A DNA stretch of 64,000 nucleotides from Enterococcus sp. 9E7_DIV0242 (GCF_002140975.2 NZ_CP147247.1:2605001-2669000), one strand, 5' to 3'; positions 51,629 through 61,938 are shown, counted from the stretch's first letter. Notes: generated from the letters alone by a model not told the origin. Numbers and translations: made by a program.

Positions 51629-52774
51629 TTACTTCTTCTCTTTTGCCTGATCATGATTATTTTTATGTTCATCAATCCCACGCCCAGAATGTGCCGGTTT
51701 AGCAAAAATCATTCGACCGGCAGCTGTTTGCAACGCACTCGTCACAACAACAACCAACTGTTCATTCATATAATGCTGTCCGTCTTCAACAACGACCATC
51801 GTGCCGTCATCCAGATAAGCTACCCCTTGTTGACGCTCTGTACCGGCTTTGACAACCATCACATTCATGGTTTCACCGGGGATAACTACTGGCTTCACTG
51901 CATTGGCCAGAGCATTGATGTTCAAAACAGGGACATTTTGAAACTCAGAAACCTTATTCAAATTGTAATCATTTGTTACAACAACACCGTCTAAAAGCTT
52001 CGCCAGCTTGATTAACTTGCTATCTACTTCAGCAATATCCTCAAAATCACCATCATACATTTCCACAGAAATACCGTCTTCTTTCTGCAAAGCATTCAGG
52101 ATATCCAACCCACGACGTCCACGCACCCGTTTCAGACTGTCGCCTGAATCGGCAATATATTGAAGCTCATATAACACAAAGTTTGGAATCAAAATGACCC
52201 CTTCCAAAAATCCTGTTTTAGCAATATCGTAAATCCGACCATCAATAATTACACTGGTATCTAAGATTTTATACTTATGAAAATGGTCCTCAACCTTGCG
52301 ATCCAACACTTCACCTTCATTTTCAGGTGCAGGTTTCTTTTGACGAGCTGTAAAAATCTTTTTCCATTCCTCGATTCTCGTAGTTCCCATTCGAAAGCCC
52401 AGATATCCTAATGTAATCATTACTAAAATTGGCAGTAAGCTGTTCACGATAGGTATTGCCAAATTATACATTGGAATAGAGATGATTACTCCAAGTGTCA
52501 ATCCTAAAATCGCACCAATACTTCCAAATAACAGGTACGTTAAACTCAATTCATTTAATGATTTTTCCACTCTTTTAACTGCTGAAACAATATATTTTGC
52601 TAACACTAAAGATAAAATAAAGAAAATAATTGCACCAATCAGACTGTTAGTAAAATTGTTGTTTAGCCATTGATTATCTGCCTGTTGAACCATTAGCCAA
52701 GCCGATGGTAGTAAAGAAATTCCCAAGCTTGCACCAATAATGACCATCAGTACAGTGATTACTCGCTTTTGCAC
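51629..52774 (-). CDS. yacL: PIN/TRAM-domain membrane protein (YacL)
   Basis: 381 aa. Four N-terminal membrane segments, then a PIN nuclease domain (LDTSVIIDGRIYDIA, VVTNDYNLNK) and a TRAM domain (GETMNVMVVKAG, GVAYLDDGTMVV). Always between radA and ispD in Firmicutes; RNA target unknown. Starts at GTG with gggggag. Confidence 0.92.
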   Translation of the reverse strand: MQKRVITVLMVIIGASLGISLLPSAWLMVQQADNQWLNNNFTNSLIGAIIFFILSLVLAKYIVSAVKRVEKSLNELSLTYLLFGSIGAILGLTLGVIISIPMYNLAIPIVNSLLPILVMITLGYLGFRMGTTRIEEWKKIFTARQKKPAPENEGEVLDRKVEDHFHKYKILDTSVIIDGRIYDIAKTGFLEGVILIPNFVLYELQYIADSGDSLKRVRGRRGLDILNALQKEDGISVEMYDGDFEDIAEVDSKLIKLAKLLDGVVVTNDYNLNKVSEFQNVPVLNINALANAVKPVVIPGETMNVMVVKAGTERQQGVAYLDDGTMVVVEDGQHYMNEQLVVVVTSALQTAAGRMIFAKPAHSGRGIDEHKNNHDQAKEKK

Positions 52775-52899
52775 ATGTTCTCCCCCATTCTAGGTTTTAG
52801 TTTTAATGAGACTGAGCTCGTGTTTGATTTTTTCACCGATACTCAGTCTCAGCTCTTTCGTTCTATATATATATTCTTTTTGTATGACAAAATCTATTG

Positions 52900-54270
52900 T
52901 TATTGAAAGACCTTTCTTAAGGTTTCCCCTATCGTCGCCACACCAATTATTTCGATGTTTTTTGGAGGTTCCCAACCGCCTAAATTATTTTTAGGAATAT
53001 ATACTTTGGTGAAGCCGAGCTTTTCTGCTTCCTTTACGCGCTGCTCGATACTGTTTACGCGACGGACCTCACCTGTCAATCCGATTTCTCCGATAAAACA
53101 CTCTGTCGGCTTTGTTCCCTTTTCTTTATAACTTGAAGCAATACTAACTGCCACTGCTAGATCGATAGCCGGTTCATTCAACTTCACGCCACCTGCTGCT
53201 TTCAAATAAGCATCCTGACTTTGAAGCAAGAGACTTGCCCGTTTTTCCAGAACAGCCATAATCAGAGAAACACGATTAAAGTCTAACCCAGTTGTTGTTC
53301 GCTTGGCATTTCCAAATACAGTCGGTGTGACCAGTGCCTGCACCTCGACCAAAATCGGTCGACTACCTTCCATCGCTACAACAATTGCCGAACCAGTCGC
53401 ACCATCCAATCGTTCTTCCAGAAAAACTTGAGAGGGATTCGCTACCTCTTCCAGTCCTTGCTCACGCATTTCAAAAATACCGATTTCATTCGTCGAACCA
53501 AAGCGATTTTTTACCGCACGTAGGATTCGAAAGGTGTGGTGCTTGTCTCCTTCAAAATAGAGAACCGTATCAACCATATGCTCTAGCATCCGTGGACCGG
53601 CAATCGAACCTTCCTTTGTCACATGTCCGACAATAAAGATGGCAATGCCATTCGTTTTAGCGATTTTCAACAGCTCAGCGGTCGTTTCTCTTACCTGACT
53701 CACACTTCCGGCCACACTGGTTACATCCGGCTGAGTCATCGTCTGAATGGAATCAATGATTACATAATCCGGTTCAAGCTGTTCGATTGCACGAGCAATC
53801 TCATGCATATCTGTTTCTGCATAAAGATAAAAATCAACATTTGCTTTTCCTAAGCGCTCTGCTCGCAATTTAATCTGATCTGCACTTTCTTCACCGGAAA
53901 CATAGAGCACCTTACCGCCAACCTCTGTCAGCTGTTGAGAAACCTGCAACAGCAGTGTTGATTTCCCAATACCCGGATCGCCTCCAATCAGAACTAATGA
54001 GCCTGGAACAACACCGCCGCCTAAAACTCGATTCAGCTCTGGAAGCTTTGTTGCTACTCTTGGTTCCTTTTTTGGTACGATTTCTGTTAAACGCTGAGGC
54101 TGTGTTTTTTTTCCGGAAAGACTGACTCTCGTCCGTCTGTCAGTAGTGTCTTGGATCGTTACTTCAGTCATAGAGTTCCATTGCCCGCAGTTTGGGCAAC
54201 GCCCTAAATATTTAGGAGAAATATAGCCGCAGGATTGACATTCAAACTGAACTTTTGCTTTTTTTGCCAT
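52900..54270 (-). CDS. radA: DNA repair protein RadA (Sms)
   Basis: RecA-like branch migration helicase of 456 aa used in recombination and transformation. N-terminal zinc finger [18 protein letters not shown], Walker [17 protein letters not shown] motif, C-terminal LonP-like domain. RBS agggag. Confidence 0.97.
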   Translation of the reverse strand: MAKKAKVQFECQSCGYISPKYLGRCPNCGQWNSMTEVTIQDTTDRRTRVSLSGKKTQPQRLTEIVPKKEPRVATKLPELNRVLGGGVVPGSLVLIGGDPGIGKSTLLLQVSQQLTEVGGKVLYVSGEESADQIKLRAERLGKANVDFYLYAETDMHEIARAIEQLEPDYVIIDSIQTMTQPDVTSVAGSVSQVRETTAELLKIAKTNGIAIFIVGHVTKEGSIAGPRMLEHMVDTVLYFEGDKHHTFRILRAVKNRFGSTNEIGIFEMREQGLEEVANPSQVFLEERLDGATGSAIVVAMEGSRPILVEVQALVTPTVFGNAKRTTTGLDFNRVSLIMAVLEKRASLLLQSQDAYLKAAGGVKLNEPAIDLAVAVSIASSYKEKGTKPTECFIGEIGLTGEVRRVNSIEQRVKEAEKLGFTKVYIPKNNLGGWEPPKNIEIIGVATIGETLRKVFQ

Positions 54271-54489
54271 ATGATAGCTCCCTGCTTACAATTATTTCAT
54301 CATAACTGTTAATAGTTTAACATACTATGTTCCTTTTAGACTAAGAGTTGGGGTTTATCTCTTGAAGTTTAAAGAGATTTTAATTTAATAGAGAGCTCAT
54401 GAAATCGTTCACTCACAATCAGTAGCTACTTGCTCTGATTAAAGCGATAAAAATCATCGCCAGTCTCATACATTTTTTGATTGGATAGA

Positions 54490-54966
54490 TTATTGTCCGG
54501 AAGAACCAAAACCACCTGTCCGTTCCGTTTCTACATGGTCGTCATCCGCCAGTAAAAAATTCTTAAAGATTCCTTGGCCAATTCGTTCGCCCTTTTCAAT
54601 GCGGACCTCTTCATAGCCAAAGTTCAAGAATTGAAACATAATATGCCCCTCATTATCAGTGTTGTTATAATAATCTCTATCGATCACACCAACCCCATTC
54701 GCTAACATCAAAAAGCGTTTTAACGGATTAGAGGAACGACTGACCAATTCAAGATACTCCGATTCACCCATGAATGCCTTAACACCAGTCTTAACTAATG
54801 TTGGTTTTGGCGCCTCACCTTTTTCTTTTTGCTGCCAAATACTTGGGACAATAACTGTTTCCGCAGCTTCAAAATCATAGCCGGCAGCACCTGTTGTTGC
54901 ACGCTCCGGTAGATTGATTTCCTGCTCGTTATACACTGAAATAATTTCAAAACCACGTTGCTTCAT
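54490..54966 (-). CDS. dut: dUTP diphosphatase
   Basis: Hydrolyses dUTP to dUMP. 158 aa trimeric type. Motifs: GAAGYDFEAAE, SRSSNPLKR, GVIDRDYYNN, RIGQGIF and the C-terminal RTGGFGSSG. RBS aaaggag. It precedes radA, a usual order. Confidence 0.93.
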   Translation of the reverse strand: MKQRGFEIISVYNEQEINLPERATTGAAGYDFEAAETVIVPSIWQQKEKGEAPKPTLVKTGVKAFMGESEYLELVSRSSNPLKRFLMLANGVGVIDRDYYNNTDNEGHIMFQFLNFGYEEVRIEKGERIGQGIFKNFLLADDDHVETERTGGFGSSGQ

Positions 54967-55269
54967 AAATGCGTTTGCTCCTTTTCTCTTAAAAAACGTG
55001 ACAAAACATCACCGTTCTTTTCCATGATTAAATAATAGAATCAATACTTGTCAGCTCTCTTAAGAACTTATGTTCATTTTAACATATTATAGGAATCGTA
55101 CGAAATCATTCGTTGCATTAAAAAAAGCGGAACTTCCCATGAAGCTAGACCCTTTCGATAATTGTTCCTTAATAATCTGAGCGTACCTAAAACGTTCTGT
55201 GTTATCCGAACTCCTATAGCTATAATACGTTTTTTTAGTGCTTTCTCTTTACTTTTCCAGAGACTGTCA
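54967..55269. other. Intergenic region with dut promoter signals
   Basis: Contains a minus-strand TATAAT (complement at 55086-55091) that may serve dut, with no strong -35. A 79-codon frame (55074-55313, minus) lacks a Shine-Dalgarno. No other feature. Confidence 0.4.
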
Positions 55270-56649
55270 CTATTCTTCAAACGGCATTTTTTTATTTTTG
55301 AATAAGCGCTCATATAAAATAAAAAACAGTAAGTAGAGCAATAAACCTATGCTCAGATAATGGATGGTATCCACAATCCTCAAAACATGTAAGTCGCCGC
55401 TTTTATGTGCAGTAATCTGCAGGACTGTATTCATAGAAAGACCAAACTCTTTTACCATGATCCAAAGACCTGTCATCAACAAAAATTGATGTGTAATGCT
55501 TCCTTTTGCCTGTGTCGTGTATTTGATAATGATCTGCTGATTTTCAGGAAGTTCTTCATTTTGAGCATATAATTGATTCAAATAAGTGCTGGTTCCGCTT
55601 ATGAAGAAACTGAACAAAAAAACAGCGATCGGGAAAATTACAGGTAACAGCATCAGCAATAAAGAGCCGATTAGTCCAATGATATGAATGACTTCTCGAT
55701 CAAGAAAAGCAAACATTTGATAGACATACCGCATCAGTAGCTTAGAGGTCAAAATCCCCAATATATATGGTACATACAGATATAACGCAATTTTGTTATT
55801 TCCGAAATAGAACGCCGTATAGAATGTCCCAAAAAGCAGGATATAATTCATACACATGCCATTGATAAATGAAAGCATATTGAGCCAAATTGGCAGCTTC
55901 CACTTGTGATGTACACTATTGATGTACCAGGCGGCAATAATCAAAAAAGCGGAAAACCCCATCATTGCAACAGTCAGATAGTTCGAATCGAACAACGCCC
56001 GTGCTAGACGAATGATGATCAATAAAATGAAATACACCAGAAAAAGTAGAAACTCTTTCATAAAAAATGTTTTTTGATCGATTTTATCTACTTTTCTATC
56101 TGGGATTGGATAACCACTGATTCCTCGAAAAGCAATTAAATAAAGAAGGGTATATTCAGTGAAAATAACTACTGTTTTCCCTGGAAAATCGAACACTAAA
56201 GCACTTAAAAATATCCCCAGTAAAACAACCAGAAAAACAAAATCAAAAAAACTCGTTTTTGCTTGTTTGATTTTCAATTCTTTTCGTTGGTACTTGATTG
56301 TTGTATTCGCTGGCGGAAGCCATGCTGCACTTAAACCGATCAGTACTGCTGACAGAAAATAACATGGGTACCACCACTCACCTAGGATGCCAAAAAAGCT
56401 GCCGATCCCACCGCAAATCAAAGAAAGAAGCAAGACATGAAGCGTTGCTAAACCTAAACGGAAACTCTTCAATAAAAAAATCCCGGTCATTCGCACCGTG
56501 TAAAATAGAACAAAGGGTAATACGCTTTCCATATCAGAACCTGTATGCATCGTCAAAAAAACTAAATACGGGACAAACGTGATCGTGTTTGTCAGGACAA
56601 ACGGCACTGCTGGAAATAATTTTTGTGTCACTGACTTAGTAGAGGGCAT
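55270..56649 (-). CDS. Polytopic membrane protein of unknown function
   Basis: 459 aa with about 12 hydrophobic segments and short loops; basic stretch KYQRKELKIKQAK in the middle. The layout resembles an MFS-like transporter, but I see no signature motif. aaggag precedes the ATG. Stands alone upstream of dut. Confidence 0.6.
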   Translation of the reverse strand: MPSTKSVTQKLFPAVPFVLTNTITFVPYLVFLTMHTGSDMESVLPFVLFYTVRMTGIFLLKSFRLGLATLHVLLLSLICGGIGSFFGILGEWWYPCYFLSAVLIGLSAAWLPPANTTIKYQRKELKIKQAKTSFFDFVFLVVLLGIFLSALVFDFPGKTVVIFTEYTLLYLIAFRGISGYPIPDRKVDKIDQKTFFMKEFLLFLVYFILLIIIRLARALFDSNYLTVAMMGFSAFLIIAAWYINSVHHKWKLPIWLNMLSFINGMCMNYILLFGTFYTAFYFGNNKIALYLYVPYILGILTSKLLMRYVYQMFAFLDREVIHIIGLIGSLLLMLLPVIFPIAVFLFSFFISGTSTYLNQLYAQNEELPENQQIIIKYTTQAKGSITHQFLLMTGLWIMVKEFGLSMNTVLQITAHKSGDLHVLRIVDTIHYLSIGLLLYLLFFILYERLFKNKKMPFEE

Positions 56650-57039
56650 CTTTTCAACTCCTTCTATTTCTTTTTCTACTTACAGTCTATCATTGTCGAT
56701 AAACAAAATCGAAAAAAACCGTTATTTCTTTTCGTGAAAATAACAAAATGATTCTTATTATACAGATTTTATCTAAGTGAGATCGAGCCCATAATTATGT
56801 TTGTCGTCAGTAACAAGCTCCCCTTTTCCTTTACTACTATCCATTGTAAAACAAAACGTACAATAAAGAAACATATCATTACAACAATAGTCCCTTTTAG
56901 TTATTTATTTAGCAATATCTTGCCAGAATCTGAAAAAAGAAAATAAGCTCTACTTAAGCGACACGAACAGTTCGCTTAAGTAAGGCTCAAAATTTAGAAA
57001 AGGACTACTAACTCCGTTAATACCTATTTACGTATGATT
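56650..57039. other. Intergenic region holding the ArpU-gene terminator
   Basis: Inverted repeat TACTTAAGCG/CGCTTAAGTA at 56951-56982, extendable through AGC/GCT, followed on the minus strand by a T-rich stretch; it is the likely terminator of the gene at 57040. The remainder shows no gene. Confidence 0.55.
56951..56982 (-). terminator. Terminator of the ArpU-like gene
   Basis: Perfect 10-base arms with a 12-base loop that itself holds CGAAC/GTTCG, then TTATTTTCTTTTTTC on the minus strand. Confidence 0.7.
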
Positions 57040-57483
57040 TTATAAATATGATTCTAGATTTTGTTGATAACCTTTATATTTTATTGCTAGTAATCGACCA
57101 CAATCGTAGGATTCTGCAAAATGGAGTAAAGCTTTATCCATTTTCCGATAGAATGTACTTTCGCTTATATGATAGTTCATACAAAGCGCCACATTTGTTT
57201 TTTTCCTGTCAATAAACTTATCGTAAACCAACTGACGCTCAAATAAATCTAATTTATCGATCCCTTTGACTATCTTTTGTAATTCTAATTCAGCATCCGT
57301 GCATTCAGGGAATGTAGCAGATAGCTCCTGTCCCGAAGCTGTTTCAAATGTAATATAGTAATTTGATGTAACTTTCAATTTTAATGATGTCTGTGCACGA
57401 CGAAAAAAATGAGGATACATGCCCAGAAGTTTTTTGACATTTCTTTTCGTCTTCTTTTGGTCTATTTCAAAGAAAATAAGCAT
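57040..57483 (-). CDS. ArpU-family transcriptional regulator
   Basis: 147 aa. C-terminal sigma-region-4-like HTH (LFERQLVYDKFIDRKK, MNYHISESTFYRKMDKALL), typical of ArpU/phage late regulators, first described near an Enterococcus autolysin. Usually prophage-linked; no phage genes are visible here. The ATG at 57483 follows ggag at 8 bases; a GTG at 57492 abuts that site. Confidence 0.75.
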   Translation of the reverse strand: MLIFFEIDQKKTKRNVKKLLGMYPHFFRRAQTSLKLKVTSNYYITFETASGQELSATFPECTDAELELQKIVKGIDKLDLFERQLVYDKFIDRKKTNVALCMNYHISESTFYRKMDKALLHFAESYDCGRLLAIKYKGYQQNLESYL

Positions 57484-57704
57484 ACGAGTCACTCCTTTTC
57501 ATACTGTTGAAAACATCTATAAAAAGTTTCCAATCACTTAGCTATGTATGCTTATGTTATCATTCAACCAAGTAAAGAAAATTCGAAAATAATTCGCTTT
57601 ATACATGATTCAAAAGCTTATTACTAGCACTGAATAATCCTTTTATCAGCATGACAGAAATGAGAGGTTTTCGAAAGTTTTGAAAATAGAAATGGATGTT
57701 CCAA

Positions 57705-57750
57705 ACTAAAAAAAGGTAACCCGATCTCATAAAATTTACAAGATCGGGTT
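57705..57750 (-). terminator. Orphan terminator upstream of the ArpU-like gene
   Basis: Arms TAACCCGATCT and AGATCGGGTTA (57717-57748) with CCTTTTTTT on the minus side. No annotated minus-strand gene lies upstream, so it ends a leader or a small RNA. Confidence 0.7.
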
Positions 57751-57914
57751 AGGAAAGTATTAAATGAAAAAGTTTGGTTATTGGGTATCTATAGAATACC
57801 TCGCTTAGCTTAAACCAACCTTAAATATGCAAAAATTATTTGTAGTAATCACATTCTGCGTCTGCTACCATAACAATAGTGATGAAATTAGAGTACCCAA
57901 ACGGAGGATGGAAA

Positions 57915-58343
57915 ATGAACATTTTATTATTGATCAGTGCATTATTCTTGCTAGCTGCCTGTTCCCCAAAACAGGAAGAGCAAACACTAGCAAGCTCTTC
58001 TTCTACAGCTATCTCCAGTCTTTTTAATTCCGAAAAGAATGAACTGGTTTATGATGTGGAGGATTCAGAAATTGTCGAACATATAATAGACACTATTCTA
58101 TCAAGCGAACAGAAGGAACGTGAGGAGCTAACATTTCGTATCTATACCTTGAATGATTACAATGACCGAGTTATCTGGCTAACTGAAGCTAGAGCACAAG
58201 ACAGCAGCAGCTATTGGCTCTACATAAAAGAAGCCGACCAGCTGACTGAGATCAACAAAAATGAATTTGAAGGAAAACGGATCAGTATTCAAAAGCAAAA
58301 CCAGTCTGACTTACCACTTTATGAAGAAGACAATCTTCAGTGA
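57915..58343 (+). CDS. Small lipoprotein, unknown function
   Basis: 142 aa. Lipoprotein signal with lipobox LAAC (about Cys16), then Ser-rich linker and a mixed alpha/beta domain (FRIYTLNDYNDRVIWLTEA). No family recognised. The ATG at 57915 follows ggagg by 7 bases; an in-frame start at 57879 lacks one and would spoil the signal peptide. Convergent with the reductase gene. Confidence 0.75.
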   Translation: MNILLLISALFLLAACSPKQEEQTLASSSSTAISSLFNSEKNELVYDVEDSEIVEHIIDTILSSEQKEREELTFRIYTLNDYNDRVIWLTEARAQDSSSYWLYIKEADQLTEINKNEFEGKRISIQKQNQSDLPLYEEDNLQ

Positions 58344-58411
58344 GTACGTACAATTTTTATAGTTCAGCTCCCCTTAAGTCGTACATATTGACTTGGACTA
58401 GCCCTTCTGCC

Positions 58412-59311
58412 TTAACATTCACGAACTGGTCCCATCGCTTCTTTTAGATGCTGAAGCGATGAGGTTGTCAGCAATGCCACACTTCCACCAAACTCATTCG
58501 TAAGCTGATCCAATACCCAGCGATTCGGGTTCTTTTCTGTCGCTAGCAGTTGTTCCAGCTTCTGTCTGTTTGCAGCTGTATCATAGACAGGATTCAGTAT
58601 TTCTGACGTGTTATACTGCCCTTTTAGCAGTGGCGAATAGGCAACCAACCTGAGCTCTGGATGTTCCGTTAAATAGCTTTTCATATCCGCATTCAAAGCT
58701 ACTTGGGGAAATAGCTCTGCATCCATCACGGGAGAAAGATAACTGTATCGTTGCTGAATAGCGCTGAAAAAAGGCCAGTCAAACTGTTGGCAAATTTGTC
58801 GTGCACGTTCGGTCCGCCAACTAAAAAAATTGCTGCAACCCAACTCTTTTATTAAGCCTTGCTCAACCAACTCTGCTAATGTTCCCATGGTTTCTTCCTG
58901 AGGAGTAGCAAAGTCGTCCACATGTAAGTACAGTAAATCGATCGTGGTCTGCAAATGATTCAAGGAGCGGTCTACTGCGCGCAGTATCGTTTCTCTGCTC
59001 AGTCCCTCCATATTAGAAAATCCTTTCCCAGAGCTAGTGCTTAGGGCACCAAGCTTTGTTGCAATTACCAGCTTTTCTCGATCGTTTCTTTGTGCGAGCC
59101 ACATCCCGATTGTTCGCTCACTCTCTCCTCCATCACCGCCATTCCATACCGCATAATTATTAGCTGTATCAATAAAATTCCCACCTAAACCCACATATTC
59201 GTTCATCAGGGAAAAAGCGTCTGGTTCGGAAATTTTGGTACCAAAATTGATTGCGCCTAAACCGATTCGGCTAACAGTTAGTGTTGATCCGATTGTTGTT
59301 ACCTGCATCAT
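58412..59311 (-). CDS. Aldo/keto reductase
   Basis: NADPH-dependent reductase of 299 aa. N-terminal RIGLGAINFGTKI, catalytic Asp/Tyr in NFIDTANNYAVWNGG, Lys in VIATKLGALS, His in LYLHVDD. Its promoter is divergent from a HxlR gene, which probably regulates it. Substrate unknown. Confidence 0.85.
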   Translation of the reverse strand: MMQVTTIGSTLTVSRIGLGAINFGTKISEPDAFSLMNEYVGLGGNFIDTANNYAVWNGGDGGESERTIGMWLAQRNDREKLVIATKLGALSTSSGKGFSNMEGLSRETILRAVDRSLNHLQTTIDLLYLHVDDFATPQEETMGTLAELVEQGLIKELGCSNFFSWRTERARQICQQFDWPFFSAIQQRYSYLSPVMDAELFPQVALNADMKSYLTEHPELRLVAYSPLLKGQYNTSEILNPVYDTAANRQKLEQLLATEKNPNRWVLDQLTNEFGGSVALLTTSSLQHLKEAMGPVREC

Positions 59312-59350
59312 TTACCCACCCTTTTCTCTTAAGAATAACGATTCATCCTT

Positions 59351-59380
59351 AGTATAAGGGACCGTCAAAGACTGCGGCAA
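59351..59380 (-). promoter_or_regulatory. Aldo/keto reductase promoter
   Basis: Minus strand TTGCCG (complement at 59375-59380), 18-base spacer, TATACT (complement at 59351-59356). Just to its right, GTGGTATACTTACTAAAAAGTGG may hold the HxlR binding site. Confidence 0.55.
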
Positions 59381-59496
59381 GAAGGCACTTTATTGTGGTA
59401 TACTTACTAAAAAGTGGTCTTTGTCCCATCAAAGGAGCAAGCAAGCTACCATGCATCCAATCAGTAGCTTTAGCCCATGAAAACGGAGGTCTACAG

Positions 59497-59844
59497 ATGA
59501 AACAGATGGACTGGGAAGACACTTGTCCCTTAGTAACAACACAACGAATCATGGCAGGAAAATGGAAGCTTTCAATCATCTGGTTTCTTGCAGAGCATTC
59601 TGTTCTGCGTTTCAGTGAATTAAAGGCCGCCTTTGAAGATCCTACACTCACACAGAAAATGCTGACACAGCATTTGAAAGAACTTCAAGAAAATCATTTA
59701 GTGATTCGAACAGTCTATAATACCGTACCACCCAAAGTAGACTATCGCTTAAGTGAACTGGGGAAAACCTTCATTCCAGTAATGCGCGCGATGGAATCTT
59801 GGGGTGAAACCTACCAAGAACAAGTGGATGATTTCAGTAAATAA
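59497..59844 (+). CDS. HxlR-family transcriptional regulator
   Basis: Winged-helix regulator of 115 aa. CPLVTTQRIMAGKWKLSI with conserved Cys, then LRFSELKAAF, LTQKMLTQHLKEL and VDYRLSELGK. Such regulators sense aldehydes or electrophiles through the N-terminal Cys. Divergent from the reductase. ATG at 59497 follows cggagg; the longer frame to 59395 was rejected. Confidence 0.9.
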   Translation: MKQMDWEDTCPLVTTQRIMAGKWKLSIIWFLAEHSVLRFSELKAAFEDPTLTQKMLTQHLKELQENHLVIRTVYNTVPPKVDYRLSELGKTFIPVMRAMESWGETYQEQVDDFSK

Positions 59845-59891
59845 AAAAATCTTGTAATAGTCTATTTTTCCTAGACTATTACAAGATTTTT
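59845..59891. terminator. Bidirectional terminator, hxlR-like and MFS genes
   Basis: 20-base arms AAAAATCTTGTAATAGTCTA and TAGACTATTACAAGATTTTT with a 7-base loop between convergent genes. Confidence 0.93.
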
Positions 59892-59893
59892 AA

Positions 59894-61150
59894 TTATGGC
59901 TCTCTTGCAACCTGTACATCTGAATCCTTTGTTTCCTTAAACAAGTAGTAGCATAGATAAGAAACCAAAAGGACAATAGCTGCTATACACATCACTGGCA
60001 GAAACACACTAGTCGTTGTTTGCTTGAATAACAAACCGATCATCATTTGTCCCAAAGGAACTGCACACTGTGCAACTGCAATAATTGTTGCCATGACTTT
60101 GCCGATATTTTCTGTTGGTGTGATTCGTTGAACAACTGCAATTAAGTAGATTGAGATACTGCTCATTAACATACCAATCGGAACACCGGTAACCACAAAG
60201 AACATGAAACCAATCATGCTACCTGTTCCACTGCCGGCAAACGTTAAGCCTAGATTCATAACAATCAATAGCAGACCGGAAATTGTAAATGTCCAATAGA
60301 AGTTACTGAATTTCAGTTTCTTCGTCAAAGGACCCGCAAACACAGCACCTAAAATATTGGCTAAACTAAATAGCGACATACCAATACCATATACAGAATC
60401 ATTGACCTGCAATACTACTCTTAAAATAATTGGTGTTCCAACGATAAAGAATGGTGTCAAAACAAAGTTGATCAGTGCAGCAATAAAGATTGTTTTCAAA
60501 ATAACCTTATTATTACGAACTTCACGAAATCCATCAACTAAATCTGCTTGTAGGGTCTTTACCATACCTTTTTCCATTGCTCTCTTTTGGAATGGGATAC
60601 GGATAAATGTTTCGATTATAGCTGCAAGAATAAAGAAAACTATACTGCTAGCTACCATCATTTGTGCACCCATGAAGCTGTAAAGAACACCACCAATGAT
60701 CGGTGCAACAACATTCGACATGGAAAGAACACCATTGACCAACCCATTGATTTTTTCCAGTTCGCTTTCCTTTACTAACAAAGGGATACTCGCTGTTACG
60801 ACAGGTGTATCCAAACTGCCTACAGCTGATAAAACAAACAATAAAATACCTATCAACAAAATCGACTGGCTAGTTCCTAAAACGAGAAACAGCAATACCG
60901 CTAAGACTGCATTCGCTACATCCATCAATACCATCAACATTCGTCGGTCAAAACGGTCCGCAATCGCTCCGCCAATTGGCGAAAACAAGACTGGAATACT
61001 AGATATCGCCAACACTGTAGCAAAAATATCTGCGCGACCCGTCTGGTCTAACACATAAAGTGACAACGCAAAACGTAAAATCGCTCCACCAAAAACTGAA
61101 ATAAACTGCCCCAATACCAAATATAAAATGTTCCTCTGTTCTTTTTTCAT
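59894..61150 (-). CDS. MFS transporter, probable drug exporter
   Basis: 418 aa with 12 membrane helices. Motif A-like GGAIADRFDRRMLMVL between helices 2 and 3. Similar to drug:H+ antiporters of the Mef/enterobactin-exporter group; substrate unknown. RBS aaggaga. It is downstream of the TetR operon but separated by a terminator. Confidence 0.85.
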   Translation of the reverse strand: MKKEQRNILYLVLGQFISVFGGAILRFALSLYVLDQTGRADIFATVLAISSIPVLFSPIGGAIADRFDRRMLMVLMDVANAVLAVLLFLVLGTSQSILLIGILLFVLSAVGSLDTPVVTASIPLLVKESELEKINGLVNGVLSMSNVVAPIIGGVLYSFMGAQMMVASSIVFFILAAIIETFIRIPFQKRAMEKGMVKTLQADLVDGFREVRNNKVILKTIFIAALINFVLTPFFIVGTPIILRVVLQVNDSVYGIGMSLFSLANILGAVFAGPLTKKLKFSNFYWTFTISGLLLIVMNLGLTFAGSGTGSMIGFMFFVVTGVPIGMLMSSISIYLIAVVQRITPTENIGKVMATIIAVAQCAVPLGQMMIGLLFKQTTTSVFLPVMCIAAIVLLVSYLCYYLFKETKDSDVQVAREP

Positions 61151-61283
61151 CCCTATCTCCTTATCCTGTCGTTATTCCCCAACAATAACATCCGTTTTTC
61201 CACCCTTTCAGTGTAACATTTCTTTTGCTTTCCTCGTTCAGCCTGTAGCATGAACTTCTCTGGTACTTTAGCCCGAAAAAACC

Positions 61284-61326
61284 CGGTAAACAGCGTAAGA
61301 CCTCATAGGTCCTTGCCATTTTACCG
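61284..61326 (-). terminator. Terminator of the DUF2798-TetR operon
   Basis: Outer arms CGGTAAA/TTTACCG and inner AGACCT/AGGTCC-type pairing, followed on the minus strand by GGGTTTTTTCGG. Confidence 0.82.
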
Positions 61327-61362
61327 AGCTAATAACCACTCTTATTGCCTATTTATCTAGCA

Positions 61363-61926
61363 TCAACAATCAAATAGACACAGGTGCGTATGTAAGATTC
61401 TCAAAGGTATCTCACTATTATTGCTAATTGCGCTGAGCAAAGCATGTGTGATCGTCTTTCCTAAGAATTCATGAAAATACTCGGTCTGACAATAACAATC
61501 CGTCTTCCAACTATGCCCGTCAAAGTACGAGGAAAAAAGCTTCTCCAATCGACGCTCCAAGCAGTCAAAATTTGGTTCCTGAATCGTTTGATTCACCGCG
61601 TATAAACGTTTAATCTTCAAGCAAAACTCTCTGTCCTTTAAAAGGTGGTCAAACACCGCAATCAACAAGGCGATTCTTCTAGGATTCTTCATTTTGATCA
61701 AAAGAAAGCTTTGCAGCTGAATAATCAATAGATGATTCAAGTGATCAAGAAAATCATATTTGTCTTCATAATGAGAATAGAATGCCTGCCTTGAAATCCC
61801 TGCTCTATTTGTTAGCTCACTGATTTTCACGTCATTAAAATTCTTCTCTTCTAAAAGGTCGAACAACGAACCACAGAGCAGCTGTTCTGTTCGCCTATAC
61901 CTTAAATCCTTGATACTCATCTGCAC
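61363..61926 (-). CDS. TetR/AcrR-family regulator
   Basis: 187 aa. N-terminal HTH with ISELTNRAGISRQAFYSHYEDKYDFLDHL; divergent C-terminal ligand domain. Start probably GTG at 61926 (aaggg at 9 bases), alternatively ATG at 61920. Directly downstream of the DUF2798 gene. Likely regulates its own operon. Confidence 0.86.
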   Translation of the reverse strand: MQMSIKDLRYRRTEQLLCGSLFDLLEEKNFNDVKISELTNRAGISRQAFYSHYEDKYDFLDHLNHLLIIQLQSFLLIKMKNPRRIALLIAVFDHLLKDREFCLKIKRLYAVNQTIQEPNFDCLERRLEKLFSSYFDGHSWKTDCYCQTEYFHEFLGKTITHALLSAISNNSEIPLRILHTHLCLFDC

Positions 61927-61938
61927 ACATCAACACCC

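Noticed and set aside
55074..55313. 79-codon minus-strand frame between dut and the membrane protein
   Set aside because: No Shine-Dalgarno, overlaps the 3' end of the larger gene and contains the likely dut promoter.
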